Shown here: positions 1-8,251 of the stretch, piece by piece
Numbering within the stretch: the first letter of the stretch is position 1
Layout of the letters: each line of letters begins with the position of its first letter
Notes under the pieces: model-generated
The model's database searches: none
What the model saw: the letters and a program-made list of their open reading frames with translations, nothing else
Told to the model about the DNA's origin: nothing
Source: Lentzea tibetensis
GTDB taxonomy: Bacteria; Actinomycetota; Actinomycetes; Mycobacteriales; Pseudonocardiaceae
Length of the DNA: 64,000 bases
Assembly (NCBI RefSeq): GCF_007845675.1
Contig: NZ_VOBR01000004.1
Location: forward strand, 261,719-325,718
Reading direction: 5' to 3'
Translations under genes and position numbers: made by a program

Positions 1-363
1 GACGCAGACCTGGCTCAGCCAGCCGAGGTCCTGCACGTGCGCCTGCGCGCAGACGCCGCCCGCGCCGAAGGTCGTGACGGCGAGCGCTTCCATCCGGCGG
101 GACTGACCGGTCGTGCCGACCGTGGCCACACCGCCGTTCTGCCCGCACACCCAGCCCTGCCAGCCGATGTCCTGCAGGTGGGCGTTGAGGCAGATCGTCG
201 CTGCCGCGATCAGTGGTCTGCTCGGCGGTGCCGGGACCTCGAGGGTCGTTCTCTGCTTGTTCGGGCTGCCCGCGGTGGTGGTCGCGGGTCCGGTGTCGGC
301 GTGGGCGGGGACGGCCAGGGCGAGCGCCGCGAAGATCGCGGCGACGCCAGCGATGAGTCGCAC
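1..363 (-). CDS. Secreted ChW-repeat protein, partial (C-terminus off window)
   Basis: The minus-strand frame begins at GTG 363-361 behind a strong AGGAGG ribosome site and stays open for 121 codons to the window edge. Residues 1-23 form a Sec signal peptide ending AHA. After a Pro/Thr-rich linker there are two copies of the hydrophobic-W (ChW) pattern: HLQDIGWQGWVCGQNGG and then HVQDLGWLSQVC. ChW repeats occur in secreted clostridial and actinobacterial proteins and are thought to act in surface binding or protein interaction; the function here is unknown. No longer frame competes on this strand. The downstream part lies outside the window. Confidence 0.8.
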   Translation of the reverse strand, partial: MRLIAGVAAIFAALALAVPAHADTGPATTTAGSPNKQRTTLEVPAPPSRPLIAAATICLNAHLQDIGWQGWVCGQNGGVATVGTTGQSRRMEALAVTTFGAGGVCAQAHVQDLGWLSQVCV

Positions 364-516
364 GTTTCCTCCTGCTCGGTGGACAACGTGACCAACGCTC
401 GCATGAATCCGACCGTGCTCAATCCGTCGCGTGGAGTGAGTGTGCCTGAGCTGATTGACCTTCCAGGAGTGGGCTGACCAGGCCGTAAAAGGCGGAACCA
501 GAACGAGGGATTCGAG

Positions 517-547
517 TTGACTCTCCACCTACTGGAGGGTTCAGAGT
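517..547 (+). promoter_or_regulatory. MerR-type promoter/operator
   Basis: TTGACT (517-522) and a weak CAGAGT (542-547) are 19 bp apart. This long spacer is typical of MerR-activated promoters. Between them lies the dyad CTCCA-N5-TGGAG (523-527/533-537). The following gene encodes a MerR protein, so this is probably its own operator. The right arm also contains the GGAGGG ribosome-binding site. Confidence 0.6.
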
Positions 548-1475
548 GGTTCCCGTGACGCGCTACAAGATCGGTGAGCTGGCCAGGATGACCGGGCTGA
601 CCGTCAGGACCATCCGGTTCTACTCGGACCAGGGGATCATCCCGCCGTCGGCGAGGACGCACTCCGGCTACCGGACGTACGACGTGGAGGCGCTGGCGAA
701 GCTGAAGCTCGTCCGCACCCTGCGCGAGCTCGGTGTCGACCTGCCCACCGCGCAACGGGTGCTGACCCGCGAGGTGACGGTGACCGAGGTGGCGCGCGTG
801 CACGCGGACGCGATCGACGCGCAGATGAGGACGTTGCGACTCCGTCGCGCCGTGCTGCGCGCGGTCGCCAAGGGAGGGGAGATGGAACTGATGAACGAGT
901 TGGCGCGCATGACAGACGAGGAGCGCCAGCGCATCCTCGACGACTTCTTCGAGGACGTGTTCGGACCGTACGAACTGGACCCCGGCTTCGAGTCGCACAT
1001 GCGGTCCGTGCGCATCGAGCTGCCTGACGACCCGTCCACCGAGCAGCTCGAGGCGTGGGTCGAGCTGGCGAAGCTGGTGCAGGACAACGACTTCCGCGCG
1101 AGCATCAAGCGGATGTCCGCCAGGCACGAGCAGATGCGCGCGGACGGCGAGAACATGGGCGCCCCGAGCCAGGGGCAGATGGACGCGTTCACGAACTCCG
1201 TCCAGGAGGCCCGCGCGGCACTGGACGCGGGCATCGCCCCGGACTCGCCGCAGGCGCGCGAGATCGTCGACCGCGTCAACGCGAAGTGGGCCGAGGCCTT
1301 CGGCGTGCCGAACGACGAGCACCTGCGCGAGAAGTTGTTCCTGCACCAGGACTTCGCCGACCCGCGGGCCGAGCGGTACTGGGTGTTGATCGCGAAGATC
1401 AACGGCTGGCCGCCGGTACCGGACACGTCCGCGGAACGCGCGTGGCTGCGCGCCGCCGGTCAGCCGTTGGCGTGA
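546..1475 (+). CDS. MerR family transcriptional regulator with long effector domain
   Basis: This is a 309-residue protein with an N-terminal MerR winged helix (about residues 6-75; YKIGELA, TVRTIRFYSDQGIIPP, GYRTYD) and a dimerisation helix to about residue 115. The remaining 190 residues are helical and acidic, and I do not recognise the effector domain. GTG 546 has GGAGGG 6 nt upstream; GTG 555 would begin at the usual MTRYKIGELA and could be leaderless if the upstream MerR-type promoter is used. It probably regulates itself. The effector is unknown; no drug pump or metal gene is adjacent. Confidence 0.88.
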   Translation: MVPVTRYKIGELARMTGLTVRTIRFYSDQGIIPPSARTHSGYRTYDVEALAKLKLVRTLRELGVDLPTAQRVLTREVTVTEVARVHADAIDAQMRTLRLRRAVLRAVAKGGEMELMNELARMTDEERQRILDDFFEDVFGPYELDPGFESHMRSVRIELPDDPSTEQLEAWVELAKLVQDNDFRASIKRMSARHEQMRADGENMGAPSQGQMDAFTNSVQEARAALDAGIAPDSPQAREIVDRVNAKWAEAFGVPNDEHLREKLFLHQDFADPRAERYWVLIAKINGWPPVPDTSAERAWLRAAGQPLA

Positions 1476-1493
1476 CTCAGCCGGGCCGGTAGG

Positions 1494-1522
1494 CGGCACA
1501 GCCGATCGCGACGGCTGTGCCG
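1494..1522 (+). terminator. GC-rich hairpin after the MerR gene
   Basis: CGGCACAGCCG (1494-1504) and CGGCTGTGCCG (1512-1522) form an 11-bp perfect stem with a 7-nt loop, 18 nt after the MerR stop. No U-tract follows, which is common for actinomycete terminator-like hairpins. Confidence 0.55.
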
Positions 1523-1573
1523 GGAACGCCCGATCAGGCCCGTTCGTTCCACGTTCGACGAGGGGGAGCGCGG

Positions 1574-1921
1574 ATGGCCGGTTTCGTGGAGGTGCTCGGC
1601 GGAATGCTCGCCGAGCTGTTCAGCTGGCGCACCGGCTACCGGTCCGACGACCGCAACGCGCGTGCGGCGGTGCTGGTCGACGGGCACTGGGAAGAAGGCA
1701 CGCTGTACCTGGGCGACACCGAGCTGGTGTGGAACAACCGCATGGTGTTCAGCAGCGAGGAAGGCCTGGTCATCGAGGCGGTCGACGAGGACGAGGCGTG
1801 GATGATCGCGCCGAACATGGTGGTGCTGCACTACGTGACGGCGGACGGCATGACCCAGCTGGCCGTGCACCAGGCCGACCTGGAGAAGATCGACCGAGTG
1901 CTGCCGCTGCCGTCATTCTGA
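1574..1921 (+). CDS. Small acidic hypothetical protein
   Basis: This 115-residue cytoplasmic protein starts at ATG 1574, with GGGGGAG 5 nt upstream. An upstream ATG at 1517 gives an implausible Arg-rich leader. The protein is Asp/Glu-rich with alternating hydrophobic strands (GTLYLGDTELVW, LAVHQADLEKIDRV), suggesting a small beta-rich fold. It has no signal peptide, membrane segment or recognised motif. I do not recognise the family. Confidence 0.7.
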   Translation: MAGFVEVLGGMLAELFSWRTGYRSDDRNARAAVLVDGHWEEGTLYLGDTELVWNNRMVFSSEEGLVIEAVDEDEAWMIAPNMVVLHYVTADGMTQLAVHQADLEKIDRVLPLPSF

Positions 1922-1992
1922 CCGGGCGGGCTCTCCGGTCAGCCGGATGAGCACCGCACCACCGGAGTGCAGCCCGAGCCCGATGCACGCCA

Positions 1993-2385
1993 TCAACCGC
2001 ACCCCTGCACGGCCGCCCGGTCGTGCACCTCGCGGCTCACCTCGGTGACCTTGTTCCGGTTGACCAGCACGTACTTCCCGTCGCGGATCTCGGGTGCGCC
2101 ACCGGGTCCGGTCACCAGCGTGATGAGCGCGAGCAGCCAGGCGCCGTAGAACACGACCGCGGCCACCGCGATCGCCCCCATGGGCACCCGCGCCCGCAAC
2201 TCCTGCCACACCCCGCGCAGGCCCGCGAACCTCAACCGCCTGCGACCGACGACCACCAGCACGGGCACGGCCGCGACCACCAGCAGCAACACGACCGGCA
2301 ACGGCACCCGCGGCGCACCCGGCACGAACGTCGACCCGATCACGGCGGCGCACACGACCGCGCCGACCACTCCGACGTGCTTCAC
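1993..2385 (-). CDS. Small hypothetical membrane protein
   Basis: The 130-residue frame has three likely membrane helices: residues 3-25, a strongly hydrophobic run around 35-55, and one around 80-100. A polar C-terminal tail follows. GTG 2385 is chosen because GGAGG (2391-2395) sits 5 nt before it; a TTG four codons upstream is the alternative. It lies downstream of the acyl-CoA dehydrogenase on the same strand, but a perfect hairpin separates them, so it is probably a separate unit. The family is not recognised. Confidence 0.65.
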   Translation of the reverse strand: MKHVGVVGAVVCAAVIGSTFVPGAPRVPLPVVLLLVVAAVPVLVVVGRRRLRFAGLRGVWQELRARVPMGAIAVAAVVFYGAWLLALITLVTGPGGAPEIRDGKYVLVNRNKVTEVSREVHDRAAVQGCG

Positions 2386-2407
2386 GCGGTCCTCCAAGTG
2401 GACGTGA

Positions 2408-2435
2408 ACCCTGCTGCTGGTTGCAGCAGCAGGGT
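2408..2435 (-). terminator. Perfect 12-bp hairpin after acyl-CoA dehydrogenase
   Basis: ACCCTGCTGCTG and CAGCAGCAGGGT pair perfectly around a GTTG loop, 7 nt beyond the stop of the minus-strand acyl-CoA dehydrogenase. It probably ends that transcript before the next gene. Confidence 0.6.
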
Positions 2436-2442
2436 AAGCGTC

Positions 2443-3657
2443 CTACTTGATCTGCATGCCCGAAATCGCGCGGGACACGACGAGCCGCTGGATCTCGGAC
2501 GTGCCCTCGAAGATGGTGAAGATCTTGGCGTCGCGGTGCCACCGCTCGACCGGGTGCTCACGCGTGTAGCCGGCACCGCCGAGCACGTGGATCGCGCGTT
2601 CCGTGGCCCACACGGACACCTCGGACGCCTTGAGCTTGGACATCGAGCCCTCGCCCGCGGTGAACGGCACGTTGTTGCGCCCCATCCACGCGGCCCGCCA
2701 CACCAGCAGGCGGGCGGCGTCGATCTCCATCCGCATGTTGGCGAGGTCGAACGCGATCGACTGGTTCTCGACGATCTTCCGGCCGAACGCCTCGCGGTCC
2801 TTGGCGTACTCGAGCGCGTACTCGTAGGCCGCGCGGGCCACGCCGACGGCCATGGCGCCGACGGTCGGACGCGTCGTCTCGAAGGTCGCCATCGCGGCCT
2901 GGCCGCCTGCCTTCTGGCCTTCGCGGGCACGGGCCAGGCGGGCCTCGACGCGCTCACGACCGCCGAGCACGCAGCGACCGGGTACGCGGACGTCGTCGAG
3001 GAACACGTCGGCCGTGTGCGACGCGCGCATGCCGTGCTTCTTGATCTTGCCGGGAGACGAGAGTCCTGGTGTGCCGGGCGGAATGATGAACCCGGCCTGG
3101 CCGCGGGTGCCCAGGGCCGGGTCGATCACCGCGGTCACGACGTGCACGTTCGCGATGCCACCGTTGGTGGCCCACGCCTTCTGGCCGTTGATGACCCACT
3201 CGTCGGTGGCCTCGTCGTACCGGGCGCGCGTGCGGTAGCCGCCGACGTCCGAACCGGCCTGCGGCTCGGAGGCGCAGAACGCGGCCAGCTTCGGGTCCGC
3301 CTCGTCACCGAAGCACTCCGGCACCCACTCGGCGAGCTGCTCGGGCTCGCCGGACGCGAAGATGCCCGCGACCGCCAGGCCCGTGCCCATCAACGCCAAC
3401 GCGATGCCCGCGTCACCCCAGAACAGCTCCTCGGTGGCGATCGGCAGCGACAGGCCGATCGGGTCGGCGAACCAGGTCGCCAGCGCCTCGAACCCGTACA
3501 GGCCGATCTTCGCGGCCTCCTGGATCACCGGCCACGGCGTCTCCTCGCGCTCGTCCCACTCGGACGCCGCGGGGCGGATGACTTCGCGGGAGAATCCGTG
3601 CACCCAGTCGCGCAGGTCGGTCTGGTCCTCGTTGAGCTCGAGCGAGAAGCCACCCAT
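2443..3657 (-). CDS. Acyl-CoA dehydrogenase
   Basis: This is a 404-residue acyl-CoA dehydrogenase, normal length for the single-unit family. It oxidises an acyl-CoA to the 2-enoyl-CoA with FAD and passes electrons to ETF. The FAD/substrate loop is present (FCASEPQAGSD, WVINGQKAWATNG), and the C-terminal motif FEGTSEIQR supplies the catalytic Glu near residue 384. ATG 3657 follows AGGGGA by 9 nt. The gene starts 13 nt after the SCP2-domain gene, so both should share the transcript beginning at the tandem TACT-N4-AGTA sites (4219-4246). Chain-length preference cannot be read from sequence. Confidence 0.93.
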   Translation of the reverse strand: MGGFSLELNEDQTDLRDWVHGFSREVIRPAASEWDEREETPWPVIQEAAKIGLYGFEALATWFADPIGLSLPIATEELFWGDAGIALALMGTGLAVAGIFASGEPEQLAEWVPECFGDEADPKLAAFCASEPQAGSDVGGYRTRARYDEATDEWVINGQKAWATNGGIANVHVVTAVIDPALGTRGQAGFIIPPGTPGLSSPGKIKKHGMRASHTADVFLDDVRVPGRCVLGGRERVEARLARAREGQKAGGQAAMATFETTRPTVGAMAVGVARAAYEYALEYAKDREAFGRKIVENQSIAFDLANMRMEIDAARLLVWRAAWMGRNNVPFTAGEGSMSKLKASEVSVWATERAIHVLGGAGYTREHPVERWHRDAKIFTIFEGTSEIQRLVVSRAISGMQIK

Positions 3658-3670
3658 GTATTAAGTCCCC

Positions 3671-4201
3671 TCAGGCCTTCGGAATGTTGAACAGGCTCAT
3701 GAACCCGGCCGCGAATCCCAGGTCGCCCTTCACCTTCAGCTTGCCCGTCATGAACAGCACGGGCGCGGAGGCGTTGCCGGTGGCGAGCTTCAGGAAGTCC
3801 GCGGGGGTCAGCGTGACCGATGCGCGCGGTTCGCGCGACGGGTCTTTGTTGATGGAGCACGCCGAGTCCTCGATGATCGTCTCGTAGACGTCGTCGACGA
3901 TGTGGAAGTGCACGACGGCCTTCGTCGCGCCCGCGCGGTCGGAGCGGAAGTGCGCCTCCATCCGGCGGAACACCTCGTCCAGCACCCGGACCCGCAGCGC
4001 GGGACGGCTCATCACGGTCTCGATCTGGTCCTTCGACGCGCGCGAGATGATCCGGGCGAAGTTCTGCGGATCGATCTGCGCGAAATTGAGCTCGGCGCCG
4101 TCGAACGCGTCGAGCAGGTCCGCGAACTCGTCCTTGCCGAGCTTCTTCGGGTCGATGTCCTCGATCTTCAACGCCGAGACATCGATCTTTTCCTTGGCCA
4201 T
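3671..4201 (-). CDS. SCP2 sterol-binding domain protein
   Basis: A 176-residue cytosolic protein. The second half looks like an SCP2 lipid-binding domain: AVVHFHIVDDVYETIIED, then DPSREPRASVTLTPADFLKLATG, and the terminal FMTGKLKVKGDLGFAAGFM pattern that closes the lipid tunnel. Residues 1-70 are a charged helical extension. ATG 4201 has GGGAGGG 7 nt upstream. SCP2 proteins carry acyl-CoA or sterol ligands, which fits co-transcription with the acyl-CoA dehydrogenase. The promoter faces the TetR gene, and two palindromes lie between them. Confidence 0.87.
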   Translation of the reverse strand: MAKEKIDVSALKIEDIDPKKLGKDEFADLLDAFDGAELNFAQIDPQNFARIISRASKDQIETVMSRPALRVRVLDEVFRRMEAHFRSDRAGATKAVVHFHIVDDVYETIIEDSACSINKDPSREPRASVTLTPADFLKLATGNASAPVLFMTGKLKVKGDLGFAAGFMSLFNIPKA

Positions 4202-4218
4202 CTGACCCTCCCTGTACC

Positions 4219-4246
4219 TACTCGCGAGTAAGACTACTGACGAGTA
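4219..4246. promoter_or_regulatory. Tandem TACT-N4-AGTA operators between SCP2 gene and TetR gene
   Basis: TACTCGCGAGTA (4219-4230, a perfect palindrome) and TACTGACGAGTA (4235-4246) have centres 16 bp apart in the divergent promoter. The same pair, with the same 16-bp phasing, lies upstream of fabG4/fadA2 (6952-6979). It is probably the binding site of the adjacent TetR protein, which is inference. Confidence 0.7.
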
Positions 4247-4300
4247 GGTAAGGCTGCAAGCCGGTCGGGATAATCTTGTCCCCTTCCAGCAGGGGGTGTG

Positions 4301-4945
4301 ATGCAAGCAGACCAACGCAGGGCCAAGAGGCTGCCGCGTGCGGTTCGGGAACGTCAGATCATGGACGCCGCCGTGGACGTGTTCTCCCGCCTCGGGTTCC
4401 ACGCCGCCTCGATGGACGAGATCTCCGACGTCGCCGGGATCTCCAAGCCGATGCTCTACGCCTACCTGGGCTCCAAGGAGGAGCTGTTCGCCACCTGCAT
4501 CCGCCGCGAGGCGACGCGGATGATGGAGGCGATCGCGGGCGGCGTCGAGCCTGATCAGGAGCCGGACGTCCAGCTGTGGAGCGGCCTGCGCGCGTTCTTC
4601 GGGTTCGTCGGCGAGAACCGGGCCAGCTGGCAGGTGCTGCACCGGCAGGCGTCGACGCAGGGCGGACCGTTCGCCGCCGAGCTCGCGGACATGCGCGGCC
4701 GGGCGGTGTCGCTGGTCGCGGCGCTGCTCGCCCAGTCGACCCAGGCCGCGCCCGCCACCGAGCTGGAGGCCGAGTCACTCGCGGCCGCGCTGGTCGGTGC
4801 GGGCGAGTCGCTGGCCGACTGGTGGCTCGACCACCCCGACGAGCCGGCCGGTGTGGTCGCGGCGCGGCTCATGAACCTCGTCTGGATGGGCTTCGGCGAC
4901 CTCGTGAAGGGCAACATCTGGCACCCGCCGTCACGGCGCGGGTGA
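4301..4945 (+). CDS. TetR/AcrR family regulator, candidate regulator of the fatty-acid genes
   Basis: This is a 214-residue TetR protein with an N-terminal helix-turn-helix (ERQIMDAAVDVFSRLGFHAASMDEISDVAGISKPMLYAYLGSK spans about residues 17-60) and an all-helical ligand domain ending in a Trp-rich stretch. ATG 4301 has AGGGGG 4-5 nt upstream; GTG 4298 directly before it is also possible. It is divergent from the SCP2 gene across two TACT-N4-AGTA sites and converges on the MaoC gene with a 15-nt overlap. Position and shared sites suggest it represses the surrounding beta-oxidation genes, with an acyl-CoA as a plausible ligand (inferred). Confidence 0.88.
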   Translation: MQADQRRAKRLPRAVRERQIMDAAVDVFSRLGFHAASMDEISDVAGISKPMLYAYLGSKEELFATCIRREATRMMEAIAGGVEPDQEPDVQLWSGLRAFFGFVGENRASWQVLHRQASTQGGPFAAELADMRGRAVSLVAALLAQSTQAAPATELEAESLAAALVGAGESLADWWLDHPDEPAGVVAARLMNLVWMGFGDLVKGNIWHPPSRRG

Positions 4946-5692
4946 CCAGCTCCCCAGCAGGTGGGGACGATTAGCCCCCCACACGCTGAACTCGGTGCCG
5001 GACGCCGCGAAGAACGCCTTGCCCGGCAACGACAACGGCGCTTTGAACTGGACATCGACGGTCAGGGCCTCCGGCAGCCCGCCCTCCATGGCCGCGAGGC
5101 AGCGCGCCTTGGTCCACATGCCGTGCGCGATCGCGCGCCGGAAACCGAACAGCCGCGCCGTCAACGCGTGCAGGTGGATCGGGTTCCGGTCACCCGACAC
5201 GGCCCCGTAGCGCCGTCCGATGTCACCAGGCACCCGCCACACCGCCGAAGTCTCCGGCCGCTCGACGGAAGCACCCGACGACGAACCGCCGCCGGTCCGG
5301 CGGAGATAGGTCGACACGCCGACCCACGCGTCGCCGACGGACGTCACCACGTCGACCTGCGTGCCGTGCGCGTGCGGCCGCAGGTCGGTCGCGCGCACCT
5401 CCAGCGGCAGCTCCTCGGACGCGAGCAGCGGCCGCGACTGGGTGATCCGGTTCGCGACGTGCACCACGCCCGGCAGGGGGAACGGAAATCCGGGGCCGCT
5501 CATCAGCTTCATCTGCAGCGCGAACGACAGCACCTGCGGATAGGTCACCGGCAGCACGTCGCTGACGCGGAACCCGCAGACCGCGCTGTACGCGGCCAGG
5601 TGCGTGCGGTCGACCTGCACGACAGCGGACACCGGTGCGGCGTCCAAAGTGGACCCGCGCCGGAACGACGTCAGAGCGGCCTTGAGCAGCAT
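4931..5692 (-). CDS. htdX: MaoC-like (R)-hydratase, HtdX-type
   Basis: A 253-residue MaoC/hotdog protein. The C-terminal half has the hydratase-2 motif YGAVSGDRNPIHLHA, with catalytic Asp near 168 and His near 173. The N-terminal half is a degenerate hotdog repeat, giving the double-hotdog length of mycobacterial HtdX. It hydrates 2-enoyl thioesters or dehydrates (R)-3-hydroxyacyl thioesters. Its ATG overlaps the ketoreductase stop as TGATG, indicating translational coupling. The order FabG4-HtdX with divergent FadA2 matches the mycobacterial Rv0241c-Rv0243 locus as I recall it. Confidence 0.87.
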   Translation of the reverse strand: MLLKAALTSFRRGSTLDAAPVSAVVQVDRTHLAAYSAVCGFRVSDVLPVTYPQVLSFALQMKLMSGPGFPFPLPGVVHVANRITQSRPLLASEELPLEVRATDLRPHAHGTQVDVVTSVGDAWVGVSTYLRRTGGGSSSGASVERPETSAVWRVPGDIGRRYGAVSGDRNPIHLHALTARLFGFRRAIAHGMWTKARCLAAMEGGLPEALTVDVQFKAPLSLPGKAFFAASGTEFSVWGANRPHLLGSWSPAP

Positions 5693-6429
5693 CACGCCCC
5701 CAGCAGCATCTGGCCGCACACGCGGACGACGTTGCCGTTCACGCCACCGGATCCGGGGCTGGCGAACCACGCGATCGTCTCCGCGACGTCCTCCGGGAGA
5801 CCGCCCTGCGACAGGCTGTTCATCCGCCGCCCGACCTCACGCGTCATCAGCGGCACGGCCGCGGTCATCTTCGTCTCGATGAACCCCGGCGCCACCGCGT
5901 TGATCGTGCCGCCGCGCGCCGCCAGCACGGGCGCCATCGACTCGACCATCCCGATCACGCCCGCCTTGGACGTCGCGTAGTTCGTCTGACCGACGTTGCC
6001 CGCGATGCCCGCGATCGACGAGACGCCGATGATCCGGCCACCGGGACGCAGCACGTCTCCTTCCAGCAGAGCGGCGTTGACCCGCTCCTGGCACGCGAGG
6101 TTCACCTCGAGCACCGAGTCCCACTGCGCGGAGTCCATGCGCGCCAACGTCTTGTCGCGCGTGATGCCCGCGTTGTGCACGACGACGTCCACGCCGCCGT
6201 GCCGCTCGGTCAGGTGCGACACCAGCCGCGCGGGATCGCCGGTGATGTCCAGCTGCAGCGCCGATCCGCCGACCGAGTTCGCGACCGCGGACAGCTCGTC
6301 CCCGGCCGCGGGCACGTCCAGGCACACGACGTGCGCACCGTCGCGGCCCGACACCGAAGCGATAGCGGCACCAATACCCCGCGAGGCGCCGGTCACGAGA
6401 GCGACTTTGCCGTCGAGCGGGCGTTCCAT
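5692..6429 (-). CDS. fabG4: FabG4-like ketoreductase, C-terminal SDR domain (split gene)
   Basis: A 245-residue SDR domain with TGASRGIG cofactor motif (14-21), NAG (86-88), and the catalytic set Ser 138, Tyr 151, Lys 155 (YATSK). It ends [10 protein letters not shown], like mycobacterial FabG4. It is an NAD(H)-dependent 3-oxoacyl-thioester reductase by family. In FabG4 this domain follows a flavodoxin-like domain in the same chain; here that domain is in another frame upstream and overlaps by 37 nt. The first in-frame ATG (6429-6427) has no ribosome site. One missing G at the TGG|AA junction would restore the full fusion. Confidence 0.82.
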   Translation of the reverse strand: MERPLDGKVALVTGASRGIGAAIASVSGRDGAHVVCLDVPAAGDELSAVANSVGGSALQLDITGDPARLVSHLTERHGGVDVVVHNAGITRDKTLARMDSAQWDSVLEVNLACQERVNAALLEGDVLRPGGRIIGVSSIAGIAGNVGQTNYATSKAGVIGMVESMAPVLAARGGTINAVAPGFIETKMTAAVPLMTREVGRRMNSLSQGGLPEDVAETIAWFASPGSGGVNGNVVRVCGQMLLGA

Positions 6430-6941
6430 GACTCGGGCGCAGCCGAGGGTGCCGATACGTGGATCACCTGGCCGGACACGTACGCCGACCGTCCGGACAA
6501 CAGGAACCGCAGCGTCGACTCGGCACCGTCCTCGGCACCGTCGGCGACGTGGACCAGTGAAGCGGTCCCGCCACGCCGCAGCTCCTTGCCGACGGAGCGC
6601 ACGAACCCTTCCAGAGCGCGCTGCGCGATCGAGGTGGGCGAGCGGCCGATCACGACGACGCGGCCGCACGGCCCGAGCGACGCCAGGTTCGGGTGGAAGA
6701 AGTCGTACAACTGCCGCAGGTCCGCCACCGAAGACACGTCGGACGCGTCGAAGACCAGCGCGCCGTACGGAGCGGGGCCGGTCTCCAACTGCTTCAGGAA
6801 CGGCAGTCGCGAGGCGCCACCGACCAGCACCGGGCCGGCGAGTCCGGGTTCGCGGCGCAACGGGTACGGGTCGGGCAGTCCGAGCCTGCGCACCAGCTGA
6901 CGGCCGAGGCCGGAGGAAGCGAACTTCTGGTACCTGTCCAC
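6393..6941 (-). CDS. fabG4: FabG4-like N-terminal domain (split gene)
   Basis: This 182-residue frame matches domain I of FabG4: [23 protein letters not shown], the flavodoxin-like [10 protein letters not shown], and [19 protein letters not shown]. It ends with [11 protein letters not shown], the hinge before the ketoreductase domain. After residues PESW it runs on for a few codons out of frame and stops at 6393. The ATG at 6941 is 11 nt from the TACT-N4-AGTA pair shared with fadA2. It is either a real two-gene split, a frameshifted pseudogene or a one-base sequencing deletion; sequence alone cannot decide. Confidence 0.75.
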   Translation of the reverse strand: MDRYQKFASSGLGRQLVRRLGLPDPYPLRREPGLAGPVLVGGASRLPFLKQLETGPAPYGALVFDASDVSSVADLRQLYDFFHPNLASLGPCGRVVVIGRSPTSIAQRALEGFVRSVGKELRRGGTASLVHVADGAEDGAESTLRFLLSGRSAYVSGQVIHVSAPSAAPESWNARSTAKSLS

Positions 6942-6951
6942 AGCCCTAACC

Positions 6952-6979
6952 TACTCGCTAGTAAGTCTACTCGCTAGTA
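6952..6979. promoter_or_regulatory. Tandem TACT-N4-AGTA operators between fabG4 and fadA2
   Basis: TACTCGCTAGTA occurs twice, at 6952-6963 and 6968-6979, in the 53-bp divergent intergenic region. Centres are 16 bp apart, as at 4219-4246. The short region means a repressor bound here would block both genes. Confidence 0.72.
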
Positions 6980-6994
6980 GGTACACTGGCGGTC

Positions 6995-8251
6995 ATGAAG
7001 CGAGTAGCGATCCTCGGCGGCAACCGGATCCCGTTCGCCCGGTCGAACGGCCCGTACGCGCGCGCGTCGAACCAGGACATGTTCACCGCCGCGCTCGACG
7101 GCCTCGTGAGCCGCTTCGGCCTGCAGGACGAACGGCTCGGCGAGGTCGTCGCGGGCGCCGTGCTCAAGCACCCCGGCGACTTCAACCTCGTCCGCGAGTG
7201 CGTCCTCGGCAGCAGGCTGAGCCCCGAGACGCCCGCGTACGACGTGCAGCAGGCGTGCGGCACCGGGTTGCAGGCGGTCATCGCGGTCGCCAACAAGATC
7301 GCGCTCGGCCAGATCGACTCCGGCATCGCCGGTGGCGTCGACACCGCGAGCGACGCGCCGATCGGCGTCAACGAGGGACTGCGGCAGGTGCTCCTGGACT
7401 TCAACCGCGCTCGCACGGCGGGCCAGCGCCTCAAGCTGCTCACCAAGCTGCGGCCGGGCCACGTCGTGCCGAACATCCCGCGCAACGGCGAGCCGCGCAC
7501 CGGCATGTCGATGGGCGAGCACGCCGCGATCACCGCGCGGCAGTGGGCGATCGGGCGCGAGGAGCAGGACGAGCTCGCCGCGCGCAGCCACCAGAACCTC
7601 GCGCGGGCGTACGAGGACGGCTTCTTCGACGACCTGGTCACGCCGTACCTCGGCCTGACCCGCGACCAGAACCTGCGCGCCGACTCCAGCGCCGAGAAGC
7701 TCGCGAAGCTCGAGCCGGTCTTCGGCGACACCATGACCGCGGGCAACTCGACGCCGCTCACCGACGGCGCCAGCACCGTCCTGCTGTCCACTGTGGACTG
7801 GGCGAAGCAGCACCGGATCCCGGTGCTCGCGCACCTGACGTTCACCGAGACCGCGGCCGTCGACTACGTGCACGGGCGCGAAGGCCTGCTCATGGCACCC
7901 GCGTACGCCGTGCCGCGGATGCTCAAGCGCGCCGGGATCACGTTGCAGGACTTCGACTTCTACGAGATCCACGAGGCGTTCGCCTCGCAGGTGCTCGCCA
8001 CGCTCAAGGCGTGGGAGGACCCGGACTTCTGCAAGGACCGGCTCGGCGTCGACGCACCGCTCGGCGAGATCGACCGCGCCAAGCTGAACGTCAACGGCTC
8101 CTCGCTCGCCGCGGGCCACCCGTTCGCCGCGACCGGCGGCCGCATCGTCGCCACGCTGGCGAAGCTGCTCGCCGAGAAGGGCAAGGGCCGCGGCCTCATC
8201 TCCATCTGCGCGGCAGGCGGCCAGGGCGTGACCGCGATCGTCGAGCGTTAG
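6995..8251 (+). CDS. fadA2: Acetyl-CoA acyltransferase (thiolase), FadA2-like
   Basis: A 418-residue thiolase with nucleophilic Cys near 88 (QQACGTGLQA), the EIHEAFASQV block, the NVNGSSLAAGHPFAATGGR His loop and a second Cys in CAAGGQG. It cleaves 3-ketoacyl-CoA to acetyl-CoA and a shortened acyl-CoA, the last beta-oxidation step. The start ATG 6995 comes 15 nt after the palindromes and has only a weak ribosome site. It is divergent from the fabG4-htdX pair, as in mycobacteria. The 3' end overlaps the SIMPL gene by 4 nt, tail to tail. Confidence 0.94.
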   Translation: MKRVAILGGNRIPFARSNGPYARASNQDMFTAALDGLVSRFGLQDERLGEVVAGAVLKHPGDFNLVRECVLGSRLSPETPAYDVQQACGTGLQAVIAVANKIALGQIDSGIAGGVDTASDAPIGVNEGLRQVLLDFNRARTAGQRLKLLTKLRPGHVVPNIPRNGEPRTGMSMGEHAAITARQWAIGREEQDELAARSHQNLARAYEDGFFDDLVTPYLGLTRDQNLRADSSAEKLAKLEPVFGDTMTAGNSTPLTDGASTVLLSTVDWAKQHRIPVLAHLTFTETAAVDYVHGREGLLMAPAYAVPRMLKRAGITLQDFDFYEIHEAFASQVLATLKAWEDPDFCKDRLGVDAPLGEIDRAKLNVNGSSLAAGHPFAATGGRIVATLAKLLAEKGKGRGLISICAAGGQGVTAIVER

